Program-made: the position numbers and the translations under genes
Shown: positions 16,832-25,378 of the stretch, in pieces
Layout of the letters: each line of letters opens with the position of its first letter
Numbering within the stretch: the first letter of the stretch is position 1
Notes under the pieces: generated by a model
Seen by the model: only the letters and a program-made list of their open reading frames with translations
Told to the model about the DNA's origin: nothing
The model's database searches: none
NCBI GenBank assembly: GCA_023957125.1
Contig: JAMLHL010000010.1
Location: 1-64,000 of the forward strand
Length of the DNA stretch: 64,000 nucleotides
Direction: 5' to 3'
Source of the DNA: Chitinophagaceae bacterium
GTDB lineage: Bacteria > Bacteroidota > Bacteroidia > Chitinophagales > Chitinophagaceae

Positions 16832-18232
16832 TTACTTAATATACCCCAGTATCTTCAGCATACTTTGCGCGGATTGTTCTTTAGCATACAGCCAATCAGT
16901 GAGTTTCCCGCTTTTGTCGTATTCCACAATCACATGCTTGGGCGAGGGGATGAGGCAATGTTTAATGCCGCCGTACCCGCTGATCTGATCCTGGTAAGCG
17001 CCGGTATGAAAAAAGCCCAGGTAAAGAGGTTCGCCGTTTACGATCTTTGGGAGAAACACCTCGTTGATATGTTCTTCTGAATCGTAGTAGTCGTGGCTGT
17101 CGCAGGTTATTCCTCCCAGCACCACTTTCTGGTATTCTTCGTCCCATTTATTGATAGGCAGCAATAAAAATCTTTCGCCTATTCCCCAGGTATCGGGCAG
17201 CGTAGTGATAAATGAAGAATCTATCATATACCAGGTTTCGCGGTCGTTCTGCACTTTTTGCCCGGCAACGCTGTATATATGGGCCATACTCTCGCCAACG
17301 GTATAACTGCCGAACTCGGTATAAATGTTGGGCATCGGGACTTTTACTTTTTTACAGGCGTTTTTTATATTACGAACAATTTCATTGATCATGAACTGGT
17401 AATCGTAATCAAACCCGAGTGAATGTTTGATCGGGAAGCCACCGCCAATATTGATGGAATCCAGCTCCGGGCAGATCTTTTTCAACTGGCAGTAAAGATG
17501 AATGATCTTATTCAATTCGCTCCAGTAATAGATATCGTCTTTGATTCCCTTGTTGAGGAAAATATGCAACATTTTCAACTGGAATTTGTCTTCGTTTCCC
17601 TCAATCTTGTCAACATAAAATTCCAGGATATCCCTTACCCTCATCCCCAGCCGGGAGGTATAAAAAGGGAAGGTAGGCTCTTCTTCCGCTGCAACGCGGA
17701 TGCCTAATTTAAAAGGCACTTTCACCGAACGGCGGTATGCGTCTAACTCCTCTTTGTTGTCTAAAACGGGGATCACGTTTTTGAATCCCGTATTCAACAG
17801 GCGGGCTATGCGGGAGGTATAGCTTTTTTGTTTAAATCCATTGCAGATGATATGAATATCTTTGTTGATCTTTTTTCTTTCGTACAGCCGGTTGATGATC
17901 TCTATATCATAAGCGTAAGAGGTTTCAAGATGGATATCGTGTTTCAGCGCTTCTTCCACAATAAAAGCGAAGTGGGAACTTTTGGTGCAATAGCAATAAA
18001 AGTATTTGCCTTCATAACGGTGTTTTTTCAGCGCCTCTCTGAACATCTTCTTTGCTTTATTGATCTGCATCCCTATTTTGGGCAAATAGGTTAATTTCAG
18101 CGGAGTGCCGTACTTGTCAATAAGCGCTTTCAGGTCTATTCCATTAAAACGAAGGTAGCCATCAGTAACTTCAAATCCTTCCTGGGGAAAGTAGAAAGTT
18201 TGTTTCACCAGATCGGTGTACGACTTGTTCAT
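16832..18232 (-). CDS. speA: Arginine decarboxylase (fold III PLP enzyme)
   Basis: A 466-residue pyridoxal-phosphate decarboxylase of the alanine racemase/ornithine decarboxylase fold, in the short form annotated as arginine decarboxylase across Bacteroidota. The PLP lysine is in the strand YFYCYCTKSSHF (about residue 84), the phosphate-binding glycine stretch is SINIGGGFPIKHS, and a C-terminal GAYQDQISGYGG contributes to the active site. It would make agmatine for spermidine synthesis. The MNKSYTDLVKQTFYFPQEGF start is family-like. It stands alone. Diaminopimelate decarboxylase is a less likely alternative. Confidence 0.82.
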   Translation of the reverse strand: MNKSYTDLVKQTFYFPQEGFEVTDGYLRFNGIDLKALIDKYGTPLKLTYLPKIGMQINKAKKMFREALKKHRYEGKYFYCYCTKSSHFAFIVEEALKHDIHLETSYAYDIEIINRLYERKKINKDIHIICNGFKQKSYTSRIARLLNTGFKNVIPVLDNKEELDAYRRSVKVPFKLGIRVAAEEEPTFPFYTSRLGMRVRDILEFYVDKIEGNEDKFQLKMLHIFLNKGIKDDIYYWSELNKIIHLYCQLKKICPELDSINIGGGFPIKHSLGFDYDYQFMINEIVRNIKNACKKVKVPMPNIYTEFGSYTVGESMAHIYSVAGQKVQNDRETWYMIDSSFITTLPDTWGIGERFLLLPINKWDEEYQKVVLGGITCDSHDYYDSEEHINEVFLPKIVNGEPLYLGFFHTGAYQDQISGYGGIKHCLIPSPKHVIVEYDKSGKLTDWLYAKEQSAQSMLKILGYIK

Positions 18233-18272
18233 TTTTTCTTAACAACTATTCTAAGGGTGAGCAATGGATATG

Positions 18273-18280
18273 CAAATGTA
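18273..18280 (-). promoter_or_regulatory. -7 promoter box of the arginine decarboxylase gene
   Basis: The minus strand reads TACATTTG, a perfect TAnnTTTG, with a TTG 18 bases upstream. It predicts a leader of about 35 bases before the ATG at 18232. Confidence 0.55.
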
Positions 18281-18302
18281 ATTTTTTAGGAGTATTGGCA
18301 AT

Positions 18303-18335
18303 AAAAAACCGGTTGTGATTTTTTCACTACCGGTT
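18303..18335 (-). terminator. Rho-independent terminator of rpmI-rplT
   Basis: On the minus strand the arms AACCGGTAGTG and CACAACCGGTT pair around an AAAAAAT loop, and the stem runs into a T-run. It lies 50 bases after the rplT stop, facing the right way to end the ribosomal protein transcript. Confidence 0.75.
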
Positions 18336-18383
18336 CTCCTGTTATTTTGAAGGCACTTCAAGGCTGTTATAATTATAACCGGG

Positions 18384-18728
18384 CTATTTCACCGAAGAAA
18401 TCAGCCTTTTGAAGCTTTCTGCTTCATTCATGGCCATATCGGCTAAAACCTTCCGGTCCAGTTCTATTCCCTTCTGGCGAAGTTTATAGATGAACTGGGA
18501 GTACGTAAGCCCTTCGTCACGAACGGCCGCGTTGATACGGGCGATCCATAAGGCGCGGTATTCCCTTTTCTTTAATTTCCGTCCGACATAGCTGTAAGTA
18601 AGTCCTTTTTCAACTACGTTTTTAGCAACGGTTAATACATTTTTGCGTTTTCCGTAATAGCCTTTAGCTGCCTTTAATATTCTTTTTCTGCGGGCTTTTG
18701 ATGCTACGGAATTGACTGAGCGTGGCAT
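18384..18728 (-). CDS. rplT: Ribosomal protein bL20
   Basis: A 114-residue highly basic protein with the L20 signature ([20 protein letters not shown] at the start, then GYYGKRKN and [11 protein letters not shown]). It binds 23S rRNA early in 50S assembly. It lies 99 bases downstream of rpmI and is followed by a terminator. In many bacteria infC precedes this pair; here pyrB is divergent instead, so infC lies elsewhere. Confidence 0.98.
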   Translation of the reverse strand: MPRSVNSVASKARRKRILKAAKGYYGKRKNVLTVAKNVVEKGLTYSYVGRKLKKREYRALWIARINAAVRDEGLTYSQFIYKLRQKGIELDRKVLADMAMNEAESFKRLISSVK

Positions 18729-18827
18729 AAACTATCTTGTTTTAAACCGCGGGTACGCAGGTAGCGTACTTTTGGTTGTTTTAATGAAATGATTACTGCT
18801 GATCGTTTTTCTTCTCCCGGGAGTTTT

Positions 18828-19025
18828 TTATTTCAAACGCAGGAGGCGCTTTACAAAATTCAGGTTGGACTCGTGTACCTGTCCAACCAGTCTCATGGCC
18901 CGTTTGCGTTTTTTTGATTTGTGCGTCAGCAGGTGGCGACGAAATGCTTTTTGATGCGTGATCTTGCCGGTGGCGGTCACTTTAAATCTTTTCTTTGCGC
19001 TGGAATTGGTTTTAACCTTTGGCAT
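18828..19025 (-). CDS. rpmI: Ribosomal protein bL35
   Basis: A 65-residue basic protein starting [20 protein letters not shown] and containing [12 protein letters not shown], typical of L35. The frame is open further upstream, but the ATG at 19025 gives the family length and start. It is the first gene of a two-gene ribosomal operon with rplT. The predicted start of transcription is near 19144, giving a leader of about 120 bases. Confidence 0.97.
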   Translation of the reverse strand: MPKVKTNSSAKKRFKVTATGKITHQKAFRRHLLTHKSKKRKRAMRLVGQVHESNLNFVKRLLRLK

Positions 19026-19126
19026 TGAAGTATAAATTTGTGTTATACCCGTGGGGCGGCCGGGAACAGACCAGGCGCTTGAGAGCCTTTGGGGCAATCA
19101 TGCACTTTGTATATAAATACACTAAA

Positions 19127-19149
19127 GCACACCCGTTTCAGCGGGGTGC
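19127..19149. repeat. Inverted repeat at the rpmI transcription start
   Basis: GCAC-ACCCG and CGGGG-TGC pair as an eight-base-pair stem with one bulge. It overlaps the predicted start of transcription just below the -7 box, so it is more likely a DNA site than a folded leader. Two tandem TAACCGCCAT units lie about 20 bases further out. Role unknown. Confidence 0.35.
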
Positions 19150-19156
19150 AAAGGTA
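19149..19156 (-). promoter_or_regulatory. -7 promoter box of rpmI-rplT
   Basis: The minus strand reads TACCTTTG, a perfect TAnnTTTG, about 125 bases upstream of the rpmI ATG. It is the best promoter candidate in the divergent gap with pyrB. Confidence 0.5.
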
Positions 19157-19292
19157 ATTAAATAATTAATAACCGCCATTAACCGCCATAAATATTTCGG
19201 GGCACTATTTTCAGGCTGTAATGACCGCGAACCTTACAGGCTTGTGATATGAAGTATTTTATCGCGTGGGCAAATATAAATAGGGAAGATTT

Positions 19293-19323
19293 TTTGCACT
19301 TTAATTTCATTCTATTAATTTCG
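19293..19323 (+). promoter_or_regulatory. -33/-7 promoter of pyrB
   Basis: TTTG at 19293-19296 and TAATTTCG at 19316-19323 are separated by 19 bases, the standard Bacteroidota spacing. The -7 box has one mismatch (TTCG for TTTG). The ATG follows seven bases later, so the transcript would have almost no leader. Confidence 0.6.
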
Positions 19324-19330
19324 CTTCCTA

Positions 19331-20263
19331 ATGCAACTCAGCACAAAACATTTGTTGGGCATTAGGGACCTCGCTCCATCGGATATTCAGCTTATTTTAG
19401 ATACCGCCACCCAATTTAAGGAAGTTTTACAGCGTCCTATAAAGAAAGTACCCACGCTGCGGGATGTTACCATTGTCAATCTTTTTTATGAAAGTTCCAC
19501 CCGTACCCGCATTTCTTTTGAACTGGCGGAAAAGCGGCTCAGCGCTGATACCATCAATTTTACAGCCAGCGGATCTTCCGTATCCAAGGGAGAAACGCTT
19601 TTGGATACGGTAAATAATATCCTTTCCATGAAGGTGGATATGGTGGTGATGCGTCACAGCGCCAGCGGGGCGCCTCATTTCCTGGCAAAACACATCCCCG
19701 CGGCTATTGTAAACGCCGGCGATGGCATTAATGAGCATCCTACCCAAGCCTTGCTGGATGCCTTTTCCATGCGCGAGCAAAAAGGCAGATTAGAAGGGCT
19801 GAAAGTGGCTATTATCGGGGATATCATGCATTCCCGGGTGGCGCTCAGCAATATTTACCTGTTGAAGAAGATGGGGGCGGAGGTAATGGTTGCCGGTCCA
19901 CCCACACTGATCCCCCCCTTTATTCAAAAAGCATTTGATGTCAGGGTGGAATATAATGTTCGCAAGGCGCTGCAATGGTGTGATATAGCAAACGTATTGA
20001 GGATCCAGTTGGAGCGTCAGAACCAGGTGTTATTTTCTTCTCTCCGGGAGTATAACCTGGCTTACGGGATCAGCCGGAAAATGCTGGATGAACTGAACAA
20101 AGAGGTCATTATCATGCATCCCGGGCCTATTAACCGTGGGGTGGAATTAAACAGTGATGTGGCCGATTCAAAACAATCTATTATCTTACAACAGGTAGAA
20201 AATGGCGTGGCCACCCGGATGGCGGTATTGTATTTGCTTGCCGGCGGAAGAGAAGAAAGCTGA
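19331..20263 (+). CDS. pyrB: Aspartate carbamoyltransferase catalytic subunit
   Basis: A 310-residue enzyme joining carbamoyl phosphate and aspartate in pyrimidine synthesis. The carbamoyl-phosphate motif STRTR is at residues 56-60, the second phosphate-contact region HPTQALLDAF is at about 137-146, and the aspartate-binding loop is MHPGPINRGVEL. No regulatory subunit pyrI is adjacent. It is divergent from rpmI and followed by coaD. The start is fixed by a promoter seven bases upstream. Confidence 0.96.
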   Translation: MQLSTKHLLGIRDLAPSDIQLILDTATQFKEVLQRPIKKVPTLRDVTIVNLFYESSTRTRISFELAEKRLSADTINFTASGSSVSKGETLLDTVNNILSMKVDMVVMRHSASGAPHFLAKHIPAAIVNAGDGINEHPTQALLDAFSMREQKGRLEGLKVAIIGDIMHSRVALSNIYLLKKMGAEVMVAGPPTLIPPFIQKAFDVRVEYNVRKALQWCDIANVLRIQLERQNQVLFSSLREYNLAYGISRKMLDELNKEVIIMHPGPINRGVELNSDVADSKQSIILQQVENGVATRMAVLYLLAGGREES

Positions 20264-20340
20264 ATGATAAAAGAGACAACCCCTGACCCCGTGAATTGAT
20301 AAAGAAGCGTTGAATTACGGGTGATCAAAGACCCCGGATT

Positions 20341-20368
20341 AAATTTCAAATTTCAAATCTCAAATCCA
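20341..20368 (+). repeat. Heptanucleotide array (four AAATYTY-type units) abutting coaD
   Basis: Four consecutive 7-mers (AAATTTC, AAATTTC, AAATCTC, AAATCCA) are followed by AAC and the coaD ATG. The same array-AAC-ATG arrangement precedes prpD at 32340. It would make the 5' leader AT-rich and unstructured. Confidence 0.7.
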
Positions 20369-20371
20369 AAC

Positions 20372-20866
20372 ATGCGTCGTATAGCTCTGTTTCCCGGCAC
20401 TTTTGATCCTATTACCATAGGGCATCTGGATATTATCAACCGATCCCTGAATTTATTTGATAAGTTATATATAGGAATTGGAAGAAACGCCAACAAGAAG
20501 GCGATGTTCTCCGAGTCTCAGCGTCTTCAGTGGATCCAGGAGATATTTAAAGAAGAGGAGAAAGTGGACGCCCTGGTGTATGAGGGACTTACGGTGGATT
20601 GTTGCAGAAAAGTGGATGCAAATTTTATTTTAAGAGGTATTCGTTATGTCAATGATTTTGAATATGAAAAGGCAATCGCGGATATGAACAGAACGCTTTC
20701 CCCGGAGATCGAGTCCATTTTTTTGACCTGCTTACCGCAATACACTTCGGTGGCTTCCACCCTGGTAAGAGATGTTCTTCACAATGGCGGAGACGCTTCT
20801 CCGTTTTTACCGGAACCTGTAATGAAGAGTTTGGGAAAACAGACCCCAAAGATCAGTTATCCGTAA
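20372..20866 (+). CDS. coaD: Pantetheine-phosphate adenylyltransferase
   Basis: A 164-residue nucleotidyltransferase for the fourth step of coenzyme A synthesis. The HxGH-type ATP motif is in GTFDPITIGH (residues 9-18), and the C-terminal ISSTxxR-type motif appears as VASTLVRD. The frame is open upstream to 20321, but ATG 20372 gives the conserved N-terminus MRRIALFPGTFDP. It follows pyrB by about 108 bases on the same strand, with an AAATYTY array directly before the start codon. Confidence 0.95.
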   Translation: MRRIALFPGTFDPITIGHLDIINRSLNLFDKLYIGIGRNANKKAMFSESQRLQWIQEIFKEEEKVDALVYEGLTVDCCRKVDANFILRGIRYVNDFEYEKAIADMNRTLSPEIESIFLTCLPQYTSVASTLVRDVLHNGGDASPFLPEPVMKSLGKQTPKISYP

Positions 20867-20947
20867 ATGAATCTCCCGCAGATGCCACTGGTTTTCGCTG
20901 ACAGGTTATGGGTGGGCGCTTTCCGGATGGTTTCCGTGAAAACCATT

Positions 20948-21625
20948 TCAAAGGATCAACGGTTCTCCATTCAAATTAGTGGTGAGCACGGATGACATGT
21001 AATCCAAAAAAGGACGAACCGCCTGGAAATAACGATCCACCTTTGAAGCAAAGTCCCGGGTCAATACTTCCTTATCTGTGAAATCGTGATGAAAAAACCA
21101 CTGTTTATGGTTGATCAGCCCGATGTCGGCATGGGTACGATCGAACCCGGTGGGAGCGCTCTTCAGGCTGTCGCCAATCATTTTGCCCCAATATTTTTTG
21201 AAGTGTCTGTCTCTTAATATCTCGTGCAATTCCGTGGCATCCATCTCCCATTCTCTTCTCACCCGGTTCAGATCGTTTTTATTGGGACCCCAAAAGCCCG
21301 TTTCAATAAAAGAATGTTCGTCCGGCTCAATATGAATATAATAACCGCCACGCAATGCCGGTTTCCGGCGAACAAATTCCCCGGCAAAATATCTTTTAAA
21401 GGGCGTTTTATCTTTCGAAAAATGGATATCCCGGTAGATCCGGTAGGCTCTGTGACTCTCCAGGTCGTCGTGCCGGTTCATTAACCGGGCAACTTCATCG
21501 TAGAAAACCTTCATCCGGTTTTCCAATATTTTAAACCGGGGCTTTTCATTATTAAACCATTCCCGGTTGTTGTTTTCCCTCAGTTCCCGTAAAAAGTCAA
21601 ATGCCTCTGCAGGTACACTTATCAT
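20948..21625 (-). CDS. DUF2461 family protein
   Basis: A 225-residue protein recognisable as DUF2461 (TIGR02453) from FDFLRELRENNNREWFNNE at the start, YRIYRDIHFSKDKTPFK in the middle and GGYYIHIEPDEHSFIETGFW after it. No enzymatic function is established for the family. An in-frame GTG at 21652 would add nine residues; ATG 21625 is preferred because the family starts close to it. It is a single gene convergent with coaD. Confidence 0.88.
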   Translation of the reverse strand: MISVPAEAFDFLRELRENNNREWFNNEKPRFKILENRMKVFYDEVARLMNRHDDLESHRAYRIYRDIHFSKDKTPFKRYFAGEFVRRKPALRGGYYIHIEPDEHSFIETGFWGPNKNDLNRVRREWEMDATELHEILRDRHFKKYWGKMIGDSLKSAPTGFDRTHADIGLINHKQWFFHHDFTDKEVLTRDFASKVDRYFQAVRPFLDYMSSVLTTNLNGEPLIL

Positions 21626-21745
21626 TTTTGCACTAAAGTAAGGATTCCCCACACAAAAAGATTAAGTGAGTAAAGATCAAAAAAATACCGTTGGATGATC
21701 GCAGGCACCCTAACGGTATTTTATAAAGGTTTTGATAGCGTCAAC

Positions 21746-22381
21746 TCAAACGCCTTCCAGCCCGTATTGCTTGATCAAATCTTCGGGAACGCCTTCCCAT
21801 TTATTGGCGACATTTCCCACGTATCCCAGGTCTTTTATACCTATCTGGCTGGTAAAAAATCCGGAGGCAGTCAGATCCCGCATACGGTTAAAGAAGGCCA
21901 CGCCCTGTTCCATCCCGGGCTTTACATTTTCCGGCCAGGCTATATCGTTCACCATTTCCAATTGCTGTTCCTTTGTGGCGTCTTTGAAAGCCGCATTGTA
22001 CCGGTTCATACATTGTGAGTCCAGCCATCTCAGTCCGCCCCGCATGGGTAGCTGGTGAGCAGGCATGTCTTTCACAATAAATTCAATGAACTCGGGTACT
22101 TTGGCATCGGAGGCGCTTCCGGATTTCTCATCCTTAGGAATAATGATATCAGCAAGGATAGTGATAGTGGCCATTTCATGATCGGTGAAAAATCTCGCTT
22201 CCTTCAGCTTTTTGTTTCTTTCAATTTCGAAAGCCTCGCGTCCAACATTTTCACCCTCTGCGGCTGCGGCTTCACCTCCTCCCGTAGCTGCTTTTTTGGT
22301 ATCTGTTTTGCAGGCTTCTAATAATACGCCCGTTGAAACTGCTGTTAATCCAATGGCTTTAAGTGATTCGCGTCTGTTCAT
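21746..22381 (-). CDS. Gluconate 2-dehydrogenase subunit 3 family protein, Tat lipoprotein
   Basis: A 211-residue small subunit that accompanies a GMC dehydrogenase. The N-terminus has a twin-arginine signal (MNRRESLKAIGLTAVSTG) running into a lipobox-like LLEAC, so it is probably exported folded and anchored by lipid. The mature part contains FFTDHEMATITILADIIIPK, typical of the family. It starts 22 bases after the GMC gene. The partner relation follows known FAD dehydrogenases, where the small subunit is needed for export and maturation of the large one. Confidence 0.88.
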   Translation of the reverse strand: MNRRESLKAIGLTAVSTGVLLEACKTDTKKAATGGGEAAAAEGENVGREAFEIERNKKLKEARFFTDHEMATITILADIIIPKDEKSGSASDAKVPEFIEFIVKDMPAHQLPMRGGLRWLDSQCMNRYNAAFKDATKEQQLEMVNDIAWPENVKPGMEQGVAFFNRMRDLTASGFFTSQIGIKDLGYVGNVANKWEGVPEDLIKQYGLEGV

Positions 22382-22403
22382 GATAGAAAAGGATTTAGAA
22401 CCA

Positions 22404-24137
22404 TTAAATATTTTGTTTCTTTCTTTGATCCAGAATATATTCTGCTGTACGCAGCGACAGGGCTAAGATCGTCCAGGTGGCGTTCTTGTCGCCCTGCTGT
22501 ACAAAAGGAGCTGCATCCACGACAAACAGATTTTTACATTCGTGTGCCTGGCACCATCTGTTCAATGCCGATGTTTTAGGATCATCGCCCATTCTGATCG
22601 TGCCCACTTCGTGGATGATCCTCCCCGGTGCTTCTAATCCGTAGCTGTCTTCAGGACCATGATGAGAAGTAACGATGGCGCCCATTTCGTGCATGATACT
22701 TTGGAAGGTATCCTGCATGTGCTTGGCCTGGTTGATTTCGTCGTTGCTCCAGGTATAATGGAAGCGCAGCACGGGGATACCGAATTTGTCCACCACATTG
22801 GGGTCAATTTCACAATAGTTCTCTTTCCTCGCTATTGCAGTTCCCCTGCCTGCCATGCCGAGATTTGCCCCGTAAAAACGGCGATAATCATCTTTCAGGG
22901 AAGCGCCGAAGCCCCCCGCCTGTTTAGGGGTGCCATCCCGTCCGGGCACTTTGCCATTGAGGCGCTGAATACCCGAACCAAATCCATAAGAAGGCATTCT
23001 CATTCCTCCCCCGTATTCAATATGGTATCCACGCGGGAAATTCAGTTTTTTATTGTCTAACCACCACGGGGTGTAAATGTGGATACTTCCCGTACCATCT
23101 TCGTTAAACCGCTTCCGATCCAACAACTGGGGCAGGAAGCCCGAAAGGCTGGCTCCCGTAGAGTCGTGCAGGTATTTACCCACTACATCGCTGCTGTTCG
23201 CCAAACCATTGGGATGGGCTTTGGATCTTGAATTCAGGAAAATACGGGCCGATTCGCAGGCGCTGGCACCCACCACTACTACTTTAGCGCTCACCTGGTA
23301 TTCCTGCAGATCCTCCCTGTTGATATAAGATACGCCCGTTGCTTCACCCTTTTCATCTGTCAGGATCTCCCGAACCATAGCATTCGTGATCACTTCCAGG
23401 TTGCCGGTTTTCATAGCTGGAATAACCAGGCAGGAAGAAGCGGAAAAATCGCCGTAAGTTCTGCAACTGCGGCTGCATTGCCCGCAATAATAACAGGGGG
23501 CACGATCCGTATTGCCTTCCAGCGGTTCTGTAATTACAGAACCTCTGCCGGGGTAAACCGGAACACCGGCTTTGGCGGCAAATTTCTTTATAAACAGTTC
23601 AGGCAAACGCGGTTTGGGCGGTTTCATAAAGATACCGTCAGGCTCGTTGGGCAGGCCTTCCACACTACCATAAACGCCAATCAGCCGGTCCACTTTATCG
23701 TAATAGGGTTTGAGTTCGTCATAGGTAAACGGCCAGTCATCGGTCAGGCCATCCTTGCATTTGAAATCCTCCGGACCCATACGAAGAGAAATTCTTCCCC
23801 AGTGATTGGTTTTTCCGCCGAGCATCCTCGACCTGAACCAGTCAAATTCCGTGTTGTCTTTCCTGGTATATGGTTCGCCTTCTATCTCCCATCCGCCATA
23901 GGCAGCATCGAAGTCGCCAAAAGGGCGAACGGTTGACGCGCCCCGCCGGGGAGATTCCCATGGCCATTTAAATTGCAAAGAGTCTTTAGCAGGATCAAAA
24001 AAAGGACCCGCTTCCAGCATGAGTACTTTAATGCCGGCATTGGCCAAAAAATGACCGGCCATCCCGCCTCCGGCGCCTGATCCTATAATTACAACATCAT
24101 GAACCTGGGGGGATTTTTTAATTTGAAATTTTCCCAT
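22404..24137 (-). CDS. GMC-family FAD-dependent dehydrogenase, large subunit
   Basis: A 577-residue flavoprotein. The FAD-binding motif GSGAGGGMAGHFLANAG is at about residues 19-35 and is followed by LEAGP. The C-terminal GMC region has HEVGTIRMGDDP and the FAD-closing VVDAAPFVQQGDKNATW. Four cysteines in CYYCGQCSRSC (215, 218, 221, 225) have CxxCxxCxxxC spacing and may hold an iron-sulfur cluster, as reported for bacterial FAD-glucose dehydrogenase. It has no signal of its own; export would depend on the Tat signal of the small subunit. It likely oxidises a sugar or polyol in the periplasm; substrate unknown. Confidence 0.9.
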   Translation of the reverse strand: MGKFQIKKSPQVHDVVIIGSGAGGGMAGHFLANAGIKVLMLEAGPFFDPAKDSLQFKWPWESPRRGASTVRPFGDFDAAYGGWEIEGEPYTRKDNTEFDWFRSRMLGGKTNHWGRISLRMGPEDFKCKDGLTDDWPFTYDELKPYYDKVDRLIGVYGSVEGLPNEPDGIFMKPPKPRLPELFIKKFAAKAGVPVYPGRGSVITEPLEGNTDRAPCYYCGQCSRSCRTYGDFSASSCLVIPAMKTGNLEVITNAMVREILTDEKGEATGVSYINREDLQEYQVSAKVVVVGASACESARIFLNSRSKAHPNGLANSSDVVGKYLHDSTGASLSGFLPQLLDRKRFNEDGTGSIHIYTPWWLDNKKLNFPRGYHIEYGGGMRMPSYGFGSGIQRLNGKVPGRDGTPKQAGGFGASLKDDYRRFYGANLGMAGRGTAIARKENYCEIDPNVVDKFGIPVLRFHYTWSNDEINQAKHMQDTFQSIMHEMGAIVTSHHGPEDSYGLEAPGRIIHEVGTIRMGDDPKTSALNRWCQAHECKNLFVVDAAPFVQQGDKNATWTILALSLRTAEYILDQRKKQNI

Positions 24138-24310
24138 AATTAAGAAACGAATTTAGCAAGCCAAGATAATAAAAATGTGTTATTGAAACAGAGTGGTTTA
24201 ACTGCATTCGGGAGAGCAGCCAACCGGTATTTTTGATCGGTCAGGTTTTTATAGAGCGTTTGTCGGTTATATTATACCCAATATTACAATAAAAATTCCA
24301 GAGCAATCGG

Positions 24311-24426
24311 GGGGTGCATCCCATATTTTCGCAGGCGGGTGGGACACCCGCCTGTAGAACTCACTACCGGTCGGTGTCGCACCGACCGGAATGCCGCAGA
24401 TGGAGCGAAAATATGGGATACACCCC
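24311..24426. repeat. 116-bp structured palindromic element (MITE/REP-like)
   Basis: The outer 22-base arms (24311-24332 and 24405-24426) are inverted repeats matching at 21 positions. Inside are two perfect hairpins: CAGGCGGGT/ACCCGCCTG (24332-24340 with 24346-24354) and CCGGTCGGTG/CACCGACCGG (24367-24376 with 24380-24389, loop TCG). No reading frame fills it. A 37-base partial copy lies at 8938-8974, so it is a dispersed repeat and not a simple terminator. A partner transposase cannot be named. Confidence 0.7.
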
Positions 24427-24862
24427 AATCGGCCCTATTTTTATTTTTCCGGAGATCACGGGACATCGCACAACTCACCGTATATCAGGTATCCATTACT
24501 CTTTTTTCAGGTTACCCAAATAAAACCCCCATCCATGCTGCAACTGATCTACCTTAACCAACACTCCATTATCTCCCTTGTTAAGTGATACGGTAAATGA
24601 ATTACGATCAGGGCAGCTCGTTTCTCAGATTCAATAGCTTCGTCGGAAACAAAAATTTTATACCCGCCGGAACGTTTTTTATGATGTACCTGCCGCTTGA
24701 ACAGGAGTCGAAAAAAAAACTTGTGAAAAGGAGGATAAATAATATTCTTGCCATTCTCCCGGGTTTTGTTATTTTGGGTGGAGAACAAAAAAGTGATGAA
24801 TGTACGGATACAATTAAAAACCGTCGGATTTGGATCGGATGGTTACGTAAAACTAAAAAAAC
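24427..24862. other. 436-base gap without a supported gene
   Basis: Short frames on both strands have low-complexity, basic or aromatic-rich translations and no recognisable motif. No RNA gene was recognised. TTTG at 24829-24832 could be a -33 element for the thioesterase, but no matching -7 box follows. Confidence 0.4.
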
Positions 24863-25306
24863 ATGGCAGGAATTTGGTTTAATAAAATTTCGCTTAGTGA
24901 TTTACAAACGGCCTGCGAAGGAACTTTGGCAGGACTTATTGGCATTGAATTTACCGAAGCGGGCGATAATTTTCTGAAGGCTACCATGCCGGTTGACAGC
25001 CGGACACAGCAACCTTACGGGATACTCCACGGTGGTGCGTCCGTTGCTTTGGCAGAAACCCTCGGAAGCGTGGCTGCCTCCCTGGTACTGGATCCGGAGG
25101 TGTCAATCTGCGTGGGGCTTGAGATCAACGCGAACCATGTTCGTGCCGTCCGCCAGGGGAAAGTTACCGGGATAGCTTCCCCATTGCACATAGGGGCAAC
25201 TACTCATGTATGGGATATTAAAATATACGATGAAAGAGAAAAACTGGTGTGCGTAAGCCGGATCACGATGGCCATTTTAAAGAAGAAAACCCTGAAGGCG
25301 GTATAA
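24863..25306 (+). CDS. Hotdog-fold thioesterase (PaaI/YdiI type)
   Basis: A 147-residue single hotdog domain. The motif QQPYGILHGGASVALAETLG (about residues 48-67) contains the substrate-binding HGG and the catalytic acidic residue of the AE-type (Glu in AETLG). GLEINANHVRAVRQGKVTG follows as in the family. Members hydrolyse acyl- or aryl-CoA thioesters such as 1,4-dihydroxy-2-naphthoyl-CoA or phenylacetate-pathway intermediates. No menaquinone or phenylacetate genes are adjacent, so the substrate is open. Confidence 0.88.
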   Translation: MAGIWFNKISLSDLQTACEGTLAGLIGIEFTEAGDNFLKATMPVDSRTQQPYGILHGGASVALAETLGSVAASLVLDPEVSICVGLEINANHVRAVRQGKVTGIASPLHIGATTHVWDIKIYDEREKLVCVSRITMAILKKKTLKAV

Positions 25307-25378
25307 CAACGGGGCGGTCTTTAATCCCGGATATACACCATCTTTGCACCCCGCTTACAGGGTATGACCCGGTAATCG

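Noticed and set aside
24549..24977. Frames on both strands before the thioesterase gene
   Set aside because: Low-complexity basic and aromatic residues, no motifs, and overlap with the real thioesterase start.
25335..25352. CATCTTTG as a promoter between the thioesterase and Nudix genes
   Set aside because: It has a mismatch at the first base of the -7 box and lies between convergent genes with nothing to transcribe downstream.
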